Below are positions 1-6,233 of a DNA stretch of 8,624 nucleotides, piece after piece. Position numbers and translations under genes: made by a program. This DNA comes from an uncultured Clostridium sp. (lineage in GTDB: Bacteria > Bacillota > Clostridia > Peptostreptococcales > Peptostreptococcaceae), in contig UQCY01000078.1 in the NCBI GenBank assembly GCA_900539645.1, forward strand, positions 1-8,624, given 5' to 3'. Each line of letters starts with the position of its first letter. The stretch's first letter is position 1. Under the pieces are notes generated by a model, which was given only the letters and a program-made list of their open reading frames with translations, did no database searches and had not been told where the DNA came from.

Positions 1-25
1 TACAAAAAAATTATTGATTTAGAAT

Positions 26-67
26 AAAAATACAGTGATTAGTTTTTATAATCACTGTATTTTTTTA
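26..67. terminator. Bidirectional intrinsic terminator
   Basis: A perfect 15-bp stem (26-40 with 50-64) closes a 9-nt loop. The outer part of the stem is A-rich on the left and T-rich on the right, so a U-tract follows the hairpin on either strand. It probably ends a gene lying to the left of the window, and it insulates the marR unit. Confidence 0.85.
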
Positions 68-85
68 TAAAAAGTAGTTGACAGC

Positions 86-114
86 TTTAAAAATATGCAC
101 AAAAAGACTATAAT
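86..114 (+). promoter_or_regulatory. Possible marR promoter
   Basis: A perfect TATAAT at 109-114 has only a weak TTTAAA (86-91) at the correct 17-base spacing. A perfect TTGACA at 78-83 lies 25 bases upstream of the -10, which is too far for ordinary sigma-A use. The start of transcription is therefore uncertain. If this promoter is used, the marR leader is about 200 nt long. A second weak candidate is CTTTAC (209-214), 16 bases, TGTAAT (231-236). Confidence 0.35.
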
Positions 115-140
115 AATAGTTAAGTTATAGTTTTAATAAA

Positions 141-181
141 TTTTGCAAGCGCAAAAAAATTTAATTTGTAAAAAAATTAAA
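141..181. promoter_or_regulatory. Two dyads in the marR leader, possible operators
   Basis: The first dyad is TTTTGC-4-GCAAAA (141-156). The second is TTTAATTT-6-AAATTAAA (160-167 with 174-181). Both sit just downstream of the TATAAT at 109-114, where a repressor would block transcription. MarR proteins bind palindromes and often control themselves, so this is a reasonable place for an operator. AT-rich dyads also arise by chance, so the assignment is tentative. Confidence 0.3.
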
Positions 182-321
182 AAAATAAGAACAAAATTGT
201 TACAAAATCTTTACTTTTCTAACAATTTAATGTAATCTAAATTTAGGGATATATGGTTACATCACTTTGACTATAACTGACTTAAATTGATTAAAGTTTT
301 TCGATAAGGAAGGAGAGAACT

Positions 322-783
322 ATGTTAAAAAAAGAAGATGTTATAAGATATTCAGCAGGAATACATTTTTCTCAGGAAAGATTATTTAATGCATTTTTAA
401 GAGAAAAAGGAATAAAAAATATATCTATATCTAAATTCAGAGTTCTTGAAGTATTATGGAAGAATAAAGAAGAAGGAATTGTATTCAGTGGAATATGCCA
501 GGAAACAGATCTTGCAAAATCAACAGTTTCAATAATGCTTTCAAATATGGAAGAACAGGGGCTAATATATAGAGTAGCCCAGGGAACAGATATTCAGAAT
601 GTATTATTCTATCCAACAGAAGAAGGATGCAAATACAAAAATGAATACTATGAAATAATGGACAAAATATACGAAATCATATACGAAGGTGTAAGTGAAG
701 AAGAAAAAGAAGTATATGAAAAAGTATTAACAACAATAACTGAAAACTATAAAAAAAGAATATATAAGAAGAAAAGAAAATAA
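322..783 (+). CDS. MarR-family winged-helix transcriptional regulator
   Basis: This 153-residue protein has the size and plan of the MarR family: N-terminal helices for dimerisation (about 1-35), a winged helix-turn-helix (about 36-100) and C-terminal dimerisation helices (about 105-148). The recognition region runs through 'TDLAKSTVSIMLSNMEEQGL' (62-81), followed by a wing ending near 'FYPTEEG' (96-102). Such proteins act as cytoplasmic dimers that repress nearby genes and release DNA on binding small phenolic ligands or on cysteine oxidation. Two cysteines (59, 103) are present, but nothing shows that they sense redox. The start is fixed by an AAGGAGAG-type ribosome binding site about 8 bases upstream of ATG. 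The gene appears to stand alone, with no co-directional protein gene for about 940 bases, so its target is unknown. The tail is very basic (KKRIYKKKRK). The family call is firm; ligand and regulon are unknown. Confidence 0.88.
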   Translation: MLKKEDVIRYSAGIHFSQERLFNAFLREKGIKNISISKFRVLEVLWKNKEEGIVFSGICQETDLAKSTVSIMLSNMEEQGLIYRVAQGTDIQNVLFYPTEEGCKYKNEYYEIMDKIYEIIYEGVSEEEKEVYEKVLTTITENYKKRIYKKKRK

Positions 784-827
784 TTACTTATATTAAGAAA
801 TATAGACTAAGGTTAAAAACTTAAAAC

Positions 828-839
828 TGAGTTTACTCA
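828..839. repeat. Short dyad after marR
   Basis: TGAGT-TT-ACTCA is a small perfect dyad 45 bases after the marR stop. It is too short, and lacks a U-tract, so it does not look like a terminator. It could be a protein-binding site or chance. No convincing terminator for marR is visible before 1132. Confidence 0.2.
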
Positions 840-893
840 AATGATTTATTAAATTTCAATATAGGGTCATTTTTAGAGAGAAGAAATGAGTGT

Positions 894-910
894 AATAGTT
901 TTAAACTATT
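894..910. promoter_or_regulatory. 17-bp dyad upstream of the sRNA promoter
   Basis: AATAGTTT-T-AAACTATT is a perfect 8+8 dyad about 15 bases upstream of the -35 box at 926. The position suits an activator or a repressor site for the promoter at 926-954. The divergence from a MarR-type operator cannot be judged from one copy. No second copy was seen near marR itself. Confidence 0.3.
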
Positions 911-925
911 AAAAATCTTAATAGG

Positions 926-954
926 TTGACAATAAGTAAATCCCAAGATATAAA
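926..954 (+). promoter_or_regulatory. Consensus sigma-A promoter of candidate sRNA
   Basis: TTGACA (926-931), exactly 17 bases, then TATAAA (949-954). This is the best-spaced promoter in the window, yet no protein gene follows it on this strand before the terminator at 1132. Transcription would start near 961. Confidence 0.65.
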
Positions 955-960
955 TTTTGA

Positions 961-1166
961 AATTTTGTGATTTGAAAAACTTAATAGAGTAAATTTAAGC
1001 AGAAAAAGAATGAGATTACGTGTATTGGTGTTTATAAAACTATATATTTGTAAATATTAATAAGGGTAATATTGTTTTATTATTATTAAAAAATAATATA
1101 TAATTGATTGAACTCGTATATTGCGAAGTGGAAGAGATTGTTACAAAATTGTAACAATCTCTTTTT
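961..1166 (+). ncRNA. Candidate small non-coding RNA of about 200 nt
   Basis: A near-consensus promoter ends at 954 and a strong intrinsic terminator lies at 1132-1166, giving a predicted transcript of about 205 nt. The longest ATG reading frame inside (from 1010, about 16 codons) lacks a Shine-Dalgarno. Visible structure includes a small hairpin at 980-999, an AT-rich hairpin (1081-1087 with 1092-1098) and the terminator stem. The 5' end (AATTTTGT, 961-968) could pair with ACAAAATT (1143-1150) in the terminator arm and loop. I do not recognise 6S RNA, a T-box, or a purine or c-di-GMP riboswitch motif. An alternative is that the promoter merely serves read-through from marR. The call rests on signals, not on homology. 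Confidence 0.45.
1132..1166 (+). terminator. Intrinsic terminator of the sRNA candidate
   Basis: A 13-bp perfect stem (1132-1144 with 1151-1163) with a 6-nt loop is followed by a T-run (1162-1167). It may also end read-through from marR. Confidence 0.85.
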
Positions 1167-1248
1167 TAATGTCATTAAAAAAATGAGTAGTAAATAAATG
1201 GCATTTTAATATAATTGATAACAAAAAATTATAAAAACAGAAAAAAAT

Positions 1249-1275
1249 AAAAAAAGTACCGTTAAAAAACGGTAC
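1249..1275 (-). terminator. Terminator of the minus-strand small gene
   Basis: An 8-bp stem, GTACCGTT-AAAA-AACGGTAC (1256-1275), is preceded on the plus strand by seven A (1249-1255). Read on the minus strand this is a hairpin followed by a T-run, so it terminates leftward transcription. It lies about 50 bases past the stop codon of the 62-residue ORF. Confidence 0.8.
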
Positions 1276-1325
1276 TGATTAAAAGCTATTTAGTTTTAAT
1301 TTAATACATTAATATGTATTTGCGT

Positions 1326-1514
1326 TTATCTATTTAAATCTGAATTTATTCCTACTATATACCTTTCATTTACTACATAAAGTTTGAATTTATGTACAAT
1401 CACAATATCTTCGAGATTTTCTAAAACGCTAACAACACGAACACACTTACCTCTTATCTCGGTAGGCAAATCTAACGAATTTTCTAAGTTAATATAATCG
1501 TCATACTGATACAT
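1326..1514 (-). CDS. Small protein of unknown function, 62 residues
   Basis: I do not recognise this protein. It is supported as a gene by its signals: an AGGGGA ribosome binding site 8 bases before ATG, TATAAT at 1552-1547 on the minus strand, and a minus-strand terminator just downstream. The sequence opens acidic (MYQYDDYINLENSLDLP). It continues as alternating hydrophobic stretches typical of beta strands (VRVVSVL about 26-32, DIVIVHKFKLYVV about 36-48, RYIVGI about 51-56). There is no signal peptide, membrane segment or cysteine pair (one Cys, 24), so it is probably cytoplasmic. It diverges from the polysaccharide deacetylase operon, and the two promoters share a 14-base core, suggesting shared control. 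It could be a small barrel-like or DNA/RNA-binding protein, but that is speculation. Confidence 0.7.
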   Translation of the reverse strand: MYQYDDYINLENSLDLPTEIRGKCVRVVSVLENLEDIVIVHKFKLYVVNERYIVGINSDLNR

Positions 1515-1546
1515 AAAATCATCCCCTATATTTATAATGTAAGTTA

Positions 1547-1552
1547 ATTATA
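1547..1552 (-). promoter_or_regulatory. -10 element of the minus-strand small gene
   Basis: TATAAT on the minus strand sits about 33 bases before the ATG. No good -35 is seen at 16-18 bases. It lies inside TTTTGTAGTATAAT (minus strand, 1560 to 1547), which is repeated exactly in front of the divergent operon at 1652-1665. A weaker alternative is TTGTAG, 16 bases, TATAAA slightly downstream. Confidence 0.5.
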
Positions 1553-1580
1553 CTACAAAAAAAAGTTAATTTCTATAATT

Positions 1581-1593
1581 AAATTGCCAATTT
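1581..1593. promoter_or_regulatory. Dyad between divergent promoters
   Basis: AAATTG-C-CAATTT is a perfect 6+6 dyad lying between the two divergent -10 elements (1547-1552 minus, 1660-1665 plus). It is a plausible operator for a regulator acting on both transcripts. No regulator is assigned. Confidence 0.3.
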
Positions 1594-1651
1594 TCAAATG
1601 AGAGAGTTACAATTTGGTGAAAAAAGTTTAGTTTAATACATATAAAGATGA

Positions 1652-1665
1652 TTTTGTAGTATAAT
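1652..1665 (+). promoter_or_regulatory. -10 region of the deacetylase-prsA operon
   Basis: TTTTGTAGTATAAT ends in a perfect TATAAT (1660-1665). The hexamer 17 bases upstream (1637-1642, TACATA) is poor, so the promoter may need an activator or rely on bases flanking the -10. The start of transcription would be near 1672, leaving a leader of about 50 nt before the ATG at 1724. Confidence 0.5.
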
Positions 1666-1723
1666 GTAATAAGTTGTGTGATTGAGTAATATTTGTTGGT
1701 AATTTTTTTTAGGAGGATTAAGT

Positions 1724-2608
1724 ATGACAGACAATAAAGAAACAAAAAAATCGACTTCTCAGAGTAAAAAGAAGTCAGCTACAAAAGCTGCAAAGAAAAG
1801 AAAGAAAAAACAGCAGCAGAGAATAATTATAATAGGTGCAGTAGTTTTAATAGTTGCAGTTTGTGCGGTACTATTCAATGTACTTGCTGGTAATAATGTG
1901 TATGACAAGTCAAATCCAAGAAGTGCGGATTTAACAACTACAACACTTACAGAAATGGTTGAAAATACTTCAAAAGAGGCTGAAAAAGGTCCAGAAAAAA
2001 CATCAGGAAAAACAGTATATATAACAATAGATGATGGACCATCAAAATATACTGATCAGATGTTAAAAATACTTGAAAAATATAACGCTAAAGCTACATT
2101 CTTCATGATAAATGGAAATATGAAAGCTTACCCACAGCAGGTTAAAAACATAGCAAATAGTACAAGTACAGCTGGATTCCACAGTGTAACTCATGATGTA
2201 AAACAGTTATACAAAGCTCCAGATGCAGCTAAGAAAGAATTTGACCAGTGCTCTAAAACTTATACAGACATAACTGGAAAAACTTCAAAAGTAATAAGAG
2301 TACCATTTGGTAGTAAACCATATACTACACAGGCTTCATATGACAATATGGTGGCTGCTGGATATAAAATCTGGGACTGGAACGTTGATACAAACGACTG
2401 GAGAGGAAACGCAGCTCAGATAATGAATGTAGTAAAAACTTATGGAAATGGTCACAATGTAATAATATTAATGCATGAAAAACCACAGACACTAGAAACA
2501 TTTGATGCTTTAGTAAAATACTATGCTGACAATGGATACGAATTTGCAGCAGTAGGACAGAACGAAAAACCTAAAAACTTCTGGTTACAGAATTTAAGTT
2601 TAAACTAA
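1724..2608 (+). CDS. Membrane-anchored polysaccharide deacetylase (NodB domain)
   Basis: This 294-residue carbohydrate esterase of the NodB/CE4 family probably removes acetyl groups from peptidoglycan amino sugars outside the cell, a change that typically reduces lysozyme sensitivity. A lysine-rich cytoplasmic tail (1-33; 12 Lys and 2 Arg) precedes one membrane helix (about 34-54). A linker then leads to the NodB domain (about 95-280). All catalytic motifs are visible: TIDDGPS (101-107; Asp103 as likely base, Asp104 as metal ligand), HSVTH (153-157; His153 and His157 as metal ligands), RVPFG (192-196), DTNDW (222-226) and the MHE His251 as likely acid. The usual proline after motif 2 is aspartate (158). 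ATG is chosen for AGGAGG (1711-1716) seven bases upstream. It is first in an operon with prsA. The exact substrate (N-acetylglucosamine, N-acetylmuramic acid or another glycan) cannot be read from sequence. Confidence 0.9.
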   Translation: MTDNKETKKSTSQSKKKSATKAAKKRKKKQQQRIIIIGAVVLIVAVCAVLFNVLAGNNVYDKSNPRSADLTTTTLTEMVENTSKEAEKGPEKTSGKTVYITIDDGPSKYTDQMLKILEKYNAKATFFMINGNMKAYPQQVKNIANSTSTAGFHSVTHDVKQLYKAPDAAKKEFDQCSKTYTDITGKTSKVIRVPFGSKPYTTQASYDNMVAAGYKIWDWNVDTNDWRGNAAQIMNVVKTYGNGHNVIILMHEKPQTLETFDALVKYYADNGYEFAAVGQNEKPKNFWLQNLSLN

Positions 2609-2620
2609 GGAGGAAGGAAA

Positions 2621-3568
2621 ATGTTTAAAAAGAAATTAGCAATAGCTTTAGGTATGGTAGCAGTTCTTTCTCTAACAGCTTGTTCAAAGGGAACTGTAGC
2701 CAAAGTAAACGACACAGAAATAACAGCAGATGATTTAAAAGTTGCAAAAGCGATAATAACATCTGTAAACGAATATAAAACAGGAAAAGACGCAGAAGAT
2801 ATGTCTAAAGAAGAAGAGGAAGAGTTAGAAAAAAATGCAGCTACATTCCTTGTAGATAGTGAAGTTGTATATCAGCAGGCAATAGCTGACGGAATAACTG
2901 TAAAATCTGAAGATAACGACAGTAGAACATCAGAATTAAAAGAAGCTCTAAAAGAAAATCCAAAATTCAAAAAAGATTTAGAGGACAATGGAGTTACAGA
3001 AGAAGCATTAGAAAACTTTATAGCTAAAGACAATGTAATAAACGCATATAGAGATGCTTTTAACGAAAAACAGACTGTATCAGATGCAGAAATAAGCGCT
3101 TATTATGCTAAACATAGAGAAGAGTTCAAAAAAGATATGGTAGACGCATCACACATACTATTTGCAACAGTAGATAGAAACCAGAACGCAGTATCAGATG
3201 AGAAAAAAGAAGAAATCAAAAAAACTGCAGAAGAAGTTCAGAAAAGAGCAGCTTCAGGAGAAGATTTCGCAGCACTTGCTAAAAAATACTCTGACGACAA
3301 AAAAACTGGTGAAAAAGGTGGAGATTTAGGATACTTCACTAAAGATGCAAAAGATGCATTATTTACAAGAGAAGTGTTCAAGCTTAAAAAAGGCGATGTA
3401 TCTAAATTAATAGCTACTAACAACGGCTATGAAATAGTAAAAATAAACGACATAAAATCTGAAATAAAAGAATTAGATAAATGTAAAGAAGAAATAAAGA
3501 AAAAAATATTAGATGAAAAATATATAAAACATGTAGAACAGCTTGTAGAAAAGGCTGAAGTAAAATAA
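2621..3568 (+). CDS. prsA: PrsA-like foldase lipoprotein (PpiC-type peptidyl-prolyl isomerase)
   Basis: This 315-residue lipoprotein fits the PrsA family, which helps secreted proteins fold at the membrane-wall interface. The signal peptide (1-20) ends in the lipobox LTAC with lipidated Cys21. An N-terminal SurA/PrsA-like helical region (about 25-165) is followed by the parvulin domain (about 172-279) with 'ASHILF' (176-181, His178), 'FAALAKKYSDD' (216-226) and 'GGDLGYF' (233-239). A basic and acidic helical tail closes the protein. In the usual C-terminal GYHI motif the histidine is glutamate here (GYEI, 269-272), so isomerase activity may be weak and the chaperone role dominant. The Shine-Dalgarno AAGGAGG (2607-2613) overlaps the stop codon of the deacetylase and is 7 bases from ATG, so the two genes are probably translationally coupled. 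All six glutamines use CAG. Family assignment is firm. Confidence 0.9.
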   Translation: MFKKKLAIALGMVAVLSLTACSKGTVAKVNDTEITADDLKVAKAIITSVNEYKTGKDAEDMSKEEEEELEKNAATFLVDSEVVYQQAIADGITVKSEDNDSRTSELKEALKENPKFKKDLEDNGVTEEALENFIAKDNVINAYRDAFNEKQTVSDAEISAYYAKHREEFKKDMVDASHILFATVDRNQNAVSDEKKEEIKKTAEEVQKRAASGEDFAALAKKYSDDKKTGEKGGDLGYFTKDAKDALFTREVFKLKKGDVSKLIATNNGYEIVKINDIKSEIKELDKCKEEIKKKILDEKYIKHVEQLVEKAEVK

Positions 3569-3598
3569 AGGGTTAGATAATTAAGAAGGTGTATTAAT

Positions 3599-4525
3599 TT
3601 GAAGTGTAGAGAATTCAGATTCGAAGGAGCGGATGGGAAAGAAATATCTGCTATTAGATGGGAGAATGAAGACGAATACAAGATAAAAGGTCTTGTTCAA
3701 ATCTCTCATGGAATGGCTGAAAATGCAAAAAGATACGAACGTTTTGCAGAAAAGCTTACAAAATCTGGATATATAGTATATGTAAATGATCATAGAGGAC
3801 ATGGGGAAAGTGAAAAATGTCTTGAGGATTTAGGATATCTTGCTGAAAATGACGGATTCGACATACTTGTCAAGGATATGAAGATTCTCACAGACATAAT
3901 AAAAGCTGAAAATCAAGGAGTCCCAGTATATCTTTTCGGACATAGTATGGGCTCATTTGCAGCACAGAAATATCTTATAGACTATGCTGATTCTGTAAAT
4001 GCGATAATTCTTTCGGGGTCTAGCGGAGATTTTGGGTCTGTTTTAAAACTAGCAACACCTGTAATATCATGTGTAGAGCTAGTACACGGAGATAGACATA
4101 GAAGCAAATTCTTAGATAAATTGATTTTTGGTGGAAATAATAGACAATTTAAAAATCCTAGAACAGACTTTGATTGGCTTTCTAGAGATGAAAAAGAGGT
4201 AGATAAATATATAGCCGATGAAAAATGTGGCTTTATATGTACTACAGGATTTTATAGAGATTTTATAAATGGTCTAAAATATATTGAAGACAAAAGAAAT
4301 TTATTAAAACTAACTAATCACGTACCTGTTTTAATAATATCTGGAGAAAAAGATCCGGTTGGTAAAAATGGAAAAGGTGTAAAAAACTTGTACGACAGAT
4401 ATATAAAATATGGTTTAAAAGATGTTTCAATGAAGCTATATAAAGATGCTAGACATGAAATATTAAATGAAATTAATCGTGATGAGGTAATGCAAGACAT
4501 TGTAGAATGGCTTGGAACGAAATAA
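3599..4525 (+). CDS. Alpha/beta-hydrolase, monoacylglycerol lipase/lysophospholipase-like
   Basis: This 308-residue soluble serine hydrolase is of the Hydrolase_4 (PldB/monoglyceride lipase-like) group. It shows an oxyanion-region motif, 'SHGMAE' (36-41), then 'NDHRGHGES' (63-71). The nucleophile elbow is GHSMGS (114-119, Ser116). The acid is Asp252 in 'SGEKDPVG', and His286 lies in 'DARHEILNE'. A cap region lies about 145-235. The likely substrates are acylglycerol or lysophospholipid esters, but this superfamily is too broad to name one. Translation starts at TTG: AAGGTG lies seven bases upstream and no in-frame ATG fits the conserved N-terminus. It follows prsA by 30 bases without a terminator, so it is probably the third gene of the operon. 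Its glutamine codons differ from those of its neighbours (4 of 5 CAA). There is no signal peptide, so it acts in the cytoplasm. Confidence 0.85.
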   Translation: MKCREFRFEGADGKEISAIRWENEDEYKIKGLVQISHGMAENAKRYERFAEKLTKSGYIVYVNDHRGHGESEKCLEDLGYLAENDGFDILVKDMKILTDIIKAENQGVPVYLFGHSMGSFAAQKYLIDYADSVNAIILSGSSGDFGSVLKLATPVISCVELVHGDRHRSKFLDKLIFGGNNRQFKNPRTDFDWLSRDEKEVDKYIADEKCGFICTTGFYRDFINGLKYIEDKRNLLKLTNHVPVLIISGEKDPVGKNGKGVKNLYDRYIKYGLKDVSMKLYKDARHEILNEINRDEVMQDIVEWLGTK

Positions 4526-4576
4526 ATAAAAAATTATCTCAAAAGTAATTAAAAAATAAAGAATATAAAAATAAAG

Positions 4577-4617
4577 TATTGCACTCGGCTAAAATAGTTT
4601 GGGTGCAATATTTTTTT
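4577..4617 (+). terminator. Terminator of the deacetylase-prsA-hydrolase operon
   Basis: TATTGCAC (4577-4584) pairs with GTGCAATA (4603-4610), with further U-G and C-G pairs inside, followed by a run of T (4611-4617). It closes the three-gene operon and separates it from the RelA/SpoT-like gene. Confidence 0.85.
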
Positions 4618-4624
4618 GCATAGA

Positions 4625-4654
4625 TTTACATCTCATAAAGTATTATAATATAGA
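4625..4654 (+). promoter_or_regulatory. Possible promoter of the RelA/SpoT-like gene
   Basis: TTTACA (4625-4630), 18 bases, TATAGA (4649-4654) is one option. A perfect TATAAT (4644-4649) overlaps it but has no good -35. One of these very likely serves the gene at 4695, because a terminator lies directly upstream. Confidence 0.45.
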
Positions 4655-4694
4655 TTATAAGTAATAATAATTTTAAACTCGAAAGGAATATAAA

Positions 4695-6062
4695 ATGGGA
4701 TTAAAGGAATTTGAATTTATAGACAATGCCGTAAATATACTCGATGATATGACTCCTATGCTTTTAGACATAGCAGATGAGATAGAAACATACTTTGAAA
4801 AGATACTTCAAGAAAAAGAACAAGAATATATAAGTATGTCATCTAGAGTCAAATCAGAATCTAGTTTAAGAGAAAAGATAATTAGAAATAGATACCTAGT
4901 TAAATTTGATGCTGCGTCAGAAATGATGGACTTTTTACCAGATTTAATAGGAATAAGAATAGAGTGCAGATTTATTGAAGAGGAAAACAAGGTTTACAGA
5001 GCTATTAGAAGATATTTTAATAAAACAGATGATAAAGTATACTACTACAATAAATCAAATAAAAATATACAGTTAAAACTTTCTGAAAAACAGCCGTGCA
5101 GACAGAAAAATGGATTTGAAATTTATAAAATTGACGGAATATACAAAATACTTAACAGAAATATAAACTTTGAATTGCAGATAAAATCAATGGTAAATGT
5201 ATTCTGGGGTGAAATAGAACATAAGGTTATATACAAAAATAACACATATCTTCTACAGGATGGATTTATAAAGGATATGATGAAGACTATAAAGCAAAGC
5301 CTTACAATGATAGATAAACAGCTTCTTAGCCTTTATAAAACGTTCCACACACCTCATGTATTCAATCGGGATATAAGTAGGAGTGAAATAGAAAAACTAT
5401 TTGCTAAGTTTGTATATGATATATTCTCACAGAAAATGCTACAGAGCATAGGATTTATAGTTGACTTTAAAAAACCATGTGAAACTATAATCAGCTATTC
5501 TCTTGATAAGGTAGAATCTGAAGAAAAAATTCCGGAGTATATGCTTAGTGAATTTAGTATGTTTGGACAGATTGTAACTAAAGAAATAGATTTTAATTCT
5601 GAGATAGAATTTGAAAGAGAGCCAGTATTTAGAAGAGCATTTGGGGAGAGACTTGGAGCAATGTTTAGAAAAAGACTTAATACAGAATTCCCATGGAATT
5701 TATTCTTCAGAATACTATTTGAAATAGAGCCTTGTAGCAATACAGGAGATTTTGAAAACTTTATCTACTATATAAGAGATACTGTATTAGGTGGAGAGGC
5801 TAGAAATGAAATAAAAGATAAATTTGGAAGAGAAGAAGGAAACAAAATAATAGACGATATATACGATGTAATAGGTGATTTCTTTGAAGAGGTAACAGGA
5901 ATAGAAATACTTTACAAAGAAACATTGGATAAAATAGCAGCTACAACAGACGATGTAGTAATATACATATGTGAAAACTACGATAGCTGTGAAGAGTTTG
6001 AAAATGAAATAGGTGAATTTGAATCAGTATTCAGCGAAAAATTAAGAGATATCCTAGATTAG
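4695..6062 (+). CDS. RelA/SpoT-type nucleotidyltransferase with unknown C-terminal region
   Basis: This 455-residue protein has a RelA/SpoT synthetase fold in its first 220 residues, and no HD hydrolase domain upstream or TGS/ACT domain downstream. Residues of the ATP site follow the family spacing exactly: Arg51, Lys53, Ser57, Lys61. They are followed by the catalytic Asp83 in DLIGIR, the acidic residue Glu160 in FELQIKS, and 'VFWGEIEHKVIYK' (169-181), which resembles the RelQ/YjbM small synthetases. The substrate loop is altered: 'KNGFEIYK' (138-145) stands where most have a GYxSxH pattern, so Phe141 replaces the stacking Tyr. The last 235 residues, helical-looking and acidic, match nothing I recognise. 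Small alarmone synthetases are usually 200-260 residues, so this one is about twice as long. It might make (p)ppGpp, or modify another acceptor such as tRNA as toxic small alarmone synthetases do. Start: AAAGGA 7 bases before ATG. Confidence 0.8.
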   Translation: MGLKEFEFIDNAVNILDDMTPMLLDIADEIETYFEKILQEKEQEYISMSSRVKSESSLREKIIRNRYLVKFDAASEMMDFLPDLIGIRIECRFIEEENKVYRAIRRYFNKTDDKVYYYNKSNKNIQLKLSEKQPCRQKNGFEIYKIDGIYKILNRNINFELQIKSMVNVFWGEIEHKVIYKNNTYLLQDGFIKDMMKTIKQSLTMIDKQLLSLYKTFHTPHVFNRDISRSEIEKLFAKFVYDIFSQKMLQSIGFIVDFKKPCETIISYSLDKVESEEKIPEYMLSEFSMFGQIVTKEIDFNSEIEFEREPVFRRAFGERLGAMFRKRLNTEFPWNLFFRILFEIEPCSNTGDFENFIYYIRDTVLGGEARNEIKDKFGREEGNKIIDDIYDVIGDFFEEVTGIEILYKETLDKIAATTDDVVIYICENYDSCEEFENEIGEFESVFSEKLRDILD

Positions 6063-6067
6063 GATTA

Positions 6068-6078
6068 TATGTTATAAT
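6068..6078 (+). promoter_or_regulatory. Extended -10 promoter for the small ORF and radical SAM gene
   Basis: TATG-T-TATAAT is a perfect TRTGnTATAAT extended -10 element, a type common in Firmicutes that tolerates a poor -35 (here TATCCT at 6050-6055). Transcription would start near 6085, about 45 bases before the 28-codon ORF. No terminator separates it from the RelA/SpoT-like gene, so read-through is also possible. Confidence 0.5.
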
Positions 6079-6128
6079 TTAAAATGAAAAAAATAATAAA
6101 AAGTAAATAATAATCAGGAGTGTTTAAA

Positions 6129-6215
6129 ATGAAAAATAAAAAGGTGGTTGAAATATACGAAAAAAATTGCATATGTTTAGAAAATCAAAAAATTAATATA
6201 AGATTTATAAATTGA
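6129..6215 (+). CDS. Small ORF of 28 codons before the radical SAM gene
   Basis: The ORF encodes 28 residues, beginning MKNKKVVEIYEKNCICLENQ and ending in KINIRFIN. A good CAGGAGTG ribosome binding site lies 7 bases before ATG, better placed than that of the following gene. It ends 18 bases before the MoaA-like radical SAM start and carries a CIC pair (Cys14, Cys16) in the middle. There are three explanations: a leader peptide for translational coupling, a precursor peptide modified by the radical SAM enzyme, or a chance or decayed ORF. I do not recognise it as a known precursor family. It is too short for composition statistics to decide. Confidence 0.4.
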   Translation: MKNKKVVEIYEKNCICLENQKINIRFIN

Positions 6216-6233
6216 TTTTAGGATAGAGGATTA

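Noticed and set aside
78..114. TTGACA (78-83) paired with TATAAT (109-114) as one promoter
   Set aside because: The spacing is 25 bases, far outside the usable range for sigma-A.
1010..1060. 16-codon ORF inside the sRNA candidate
   Set aside because: No Shine-Dalgarno precedes the ATG and the length is expected by chance.
784..1131. Known riboswitch, T-box or 6S RNA in the gene-free stretch
   Set aside because: None of the conserved sequence blocks that I know for these families could be found. This does not exclude a diverged member.
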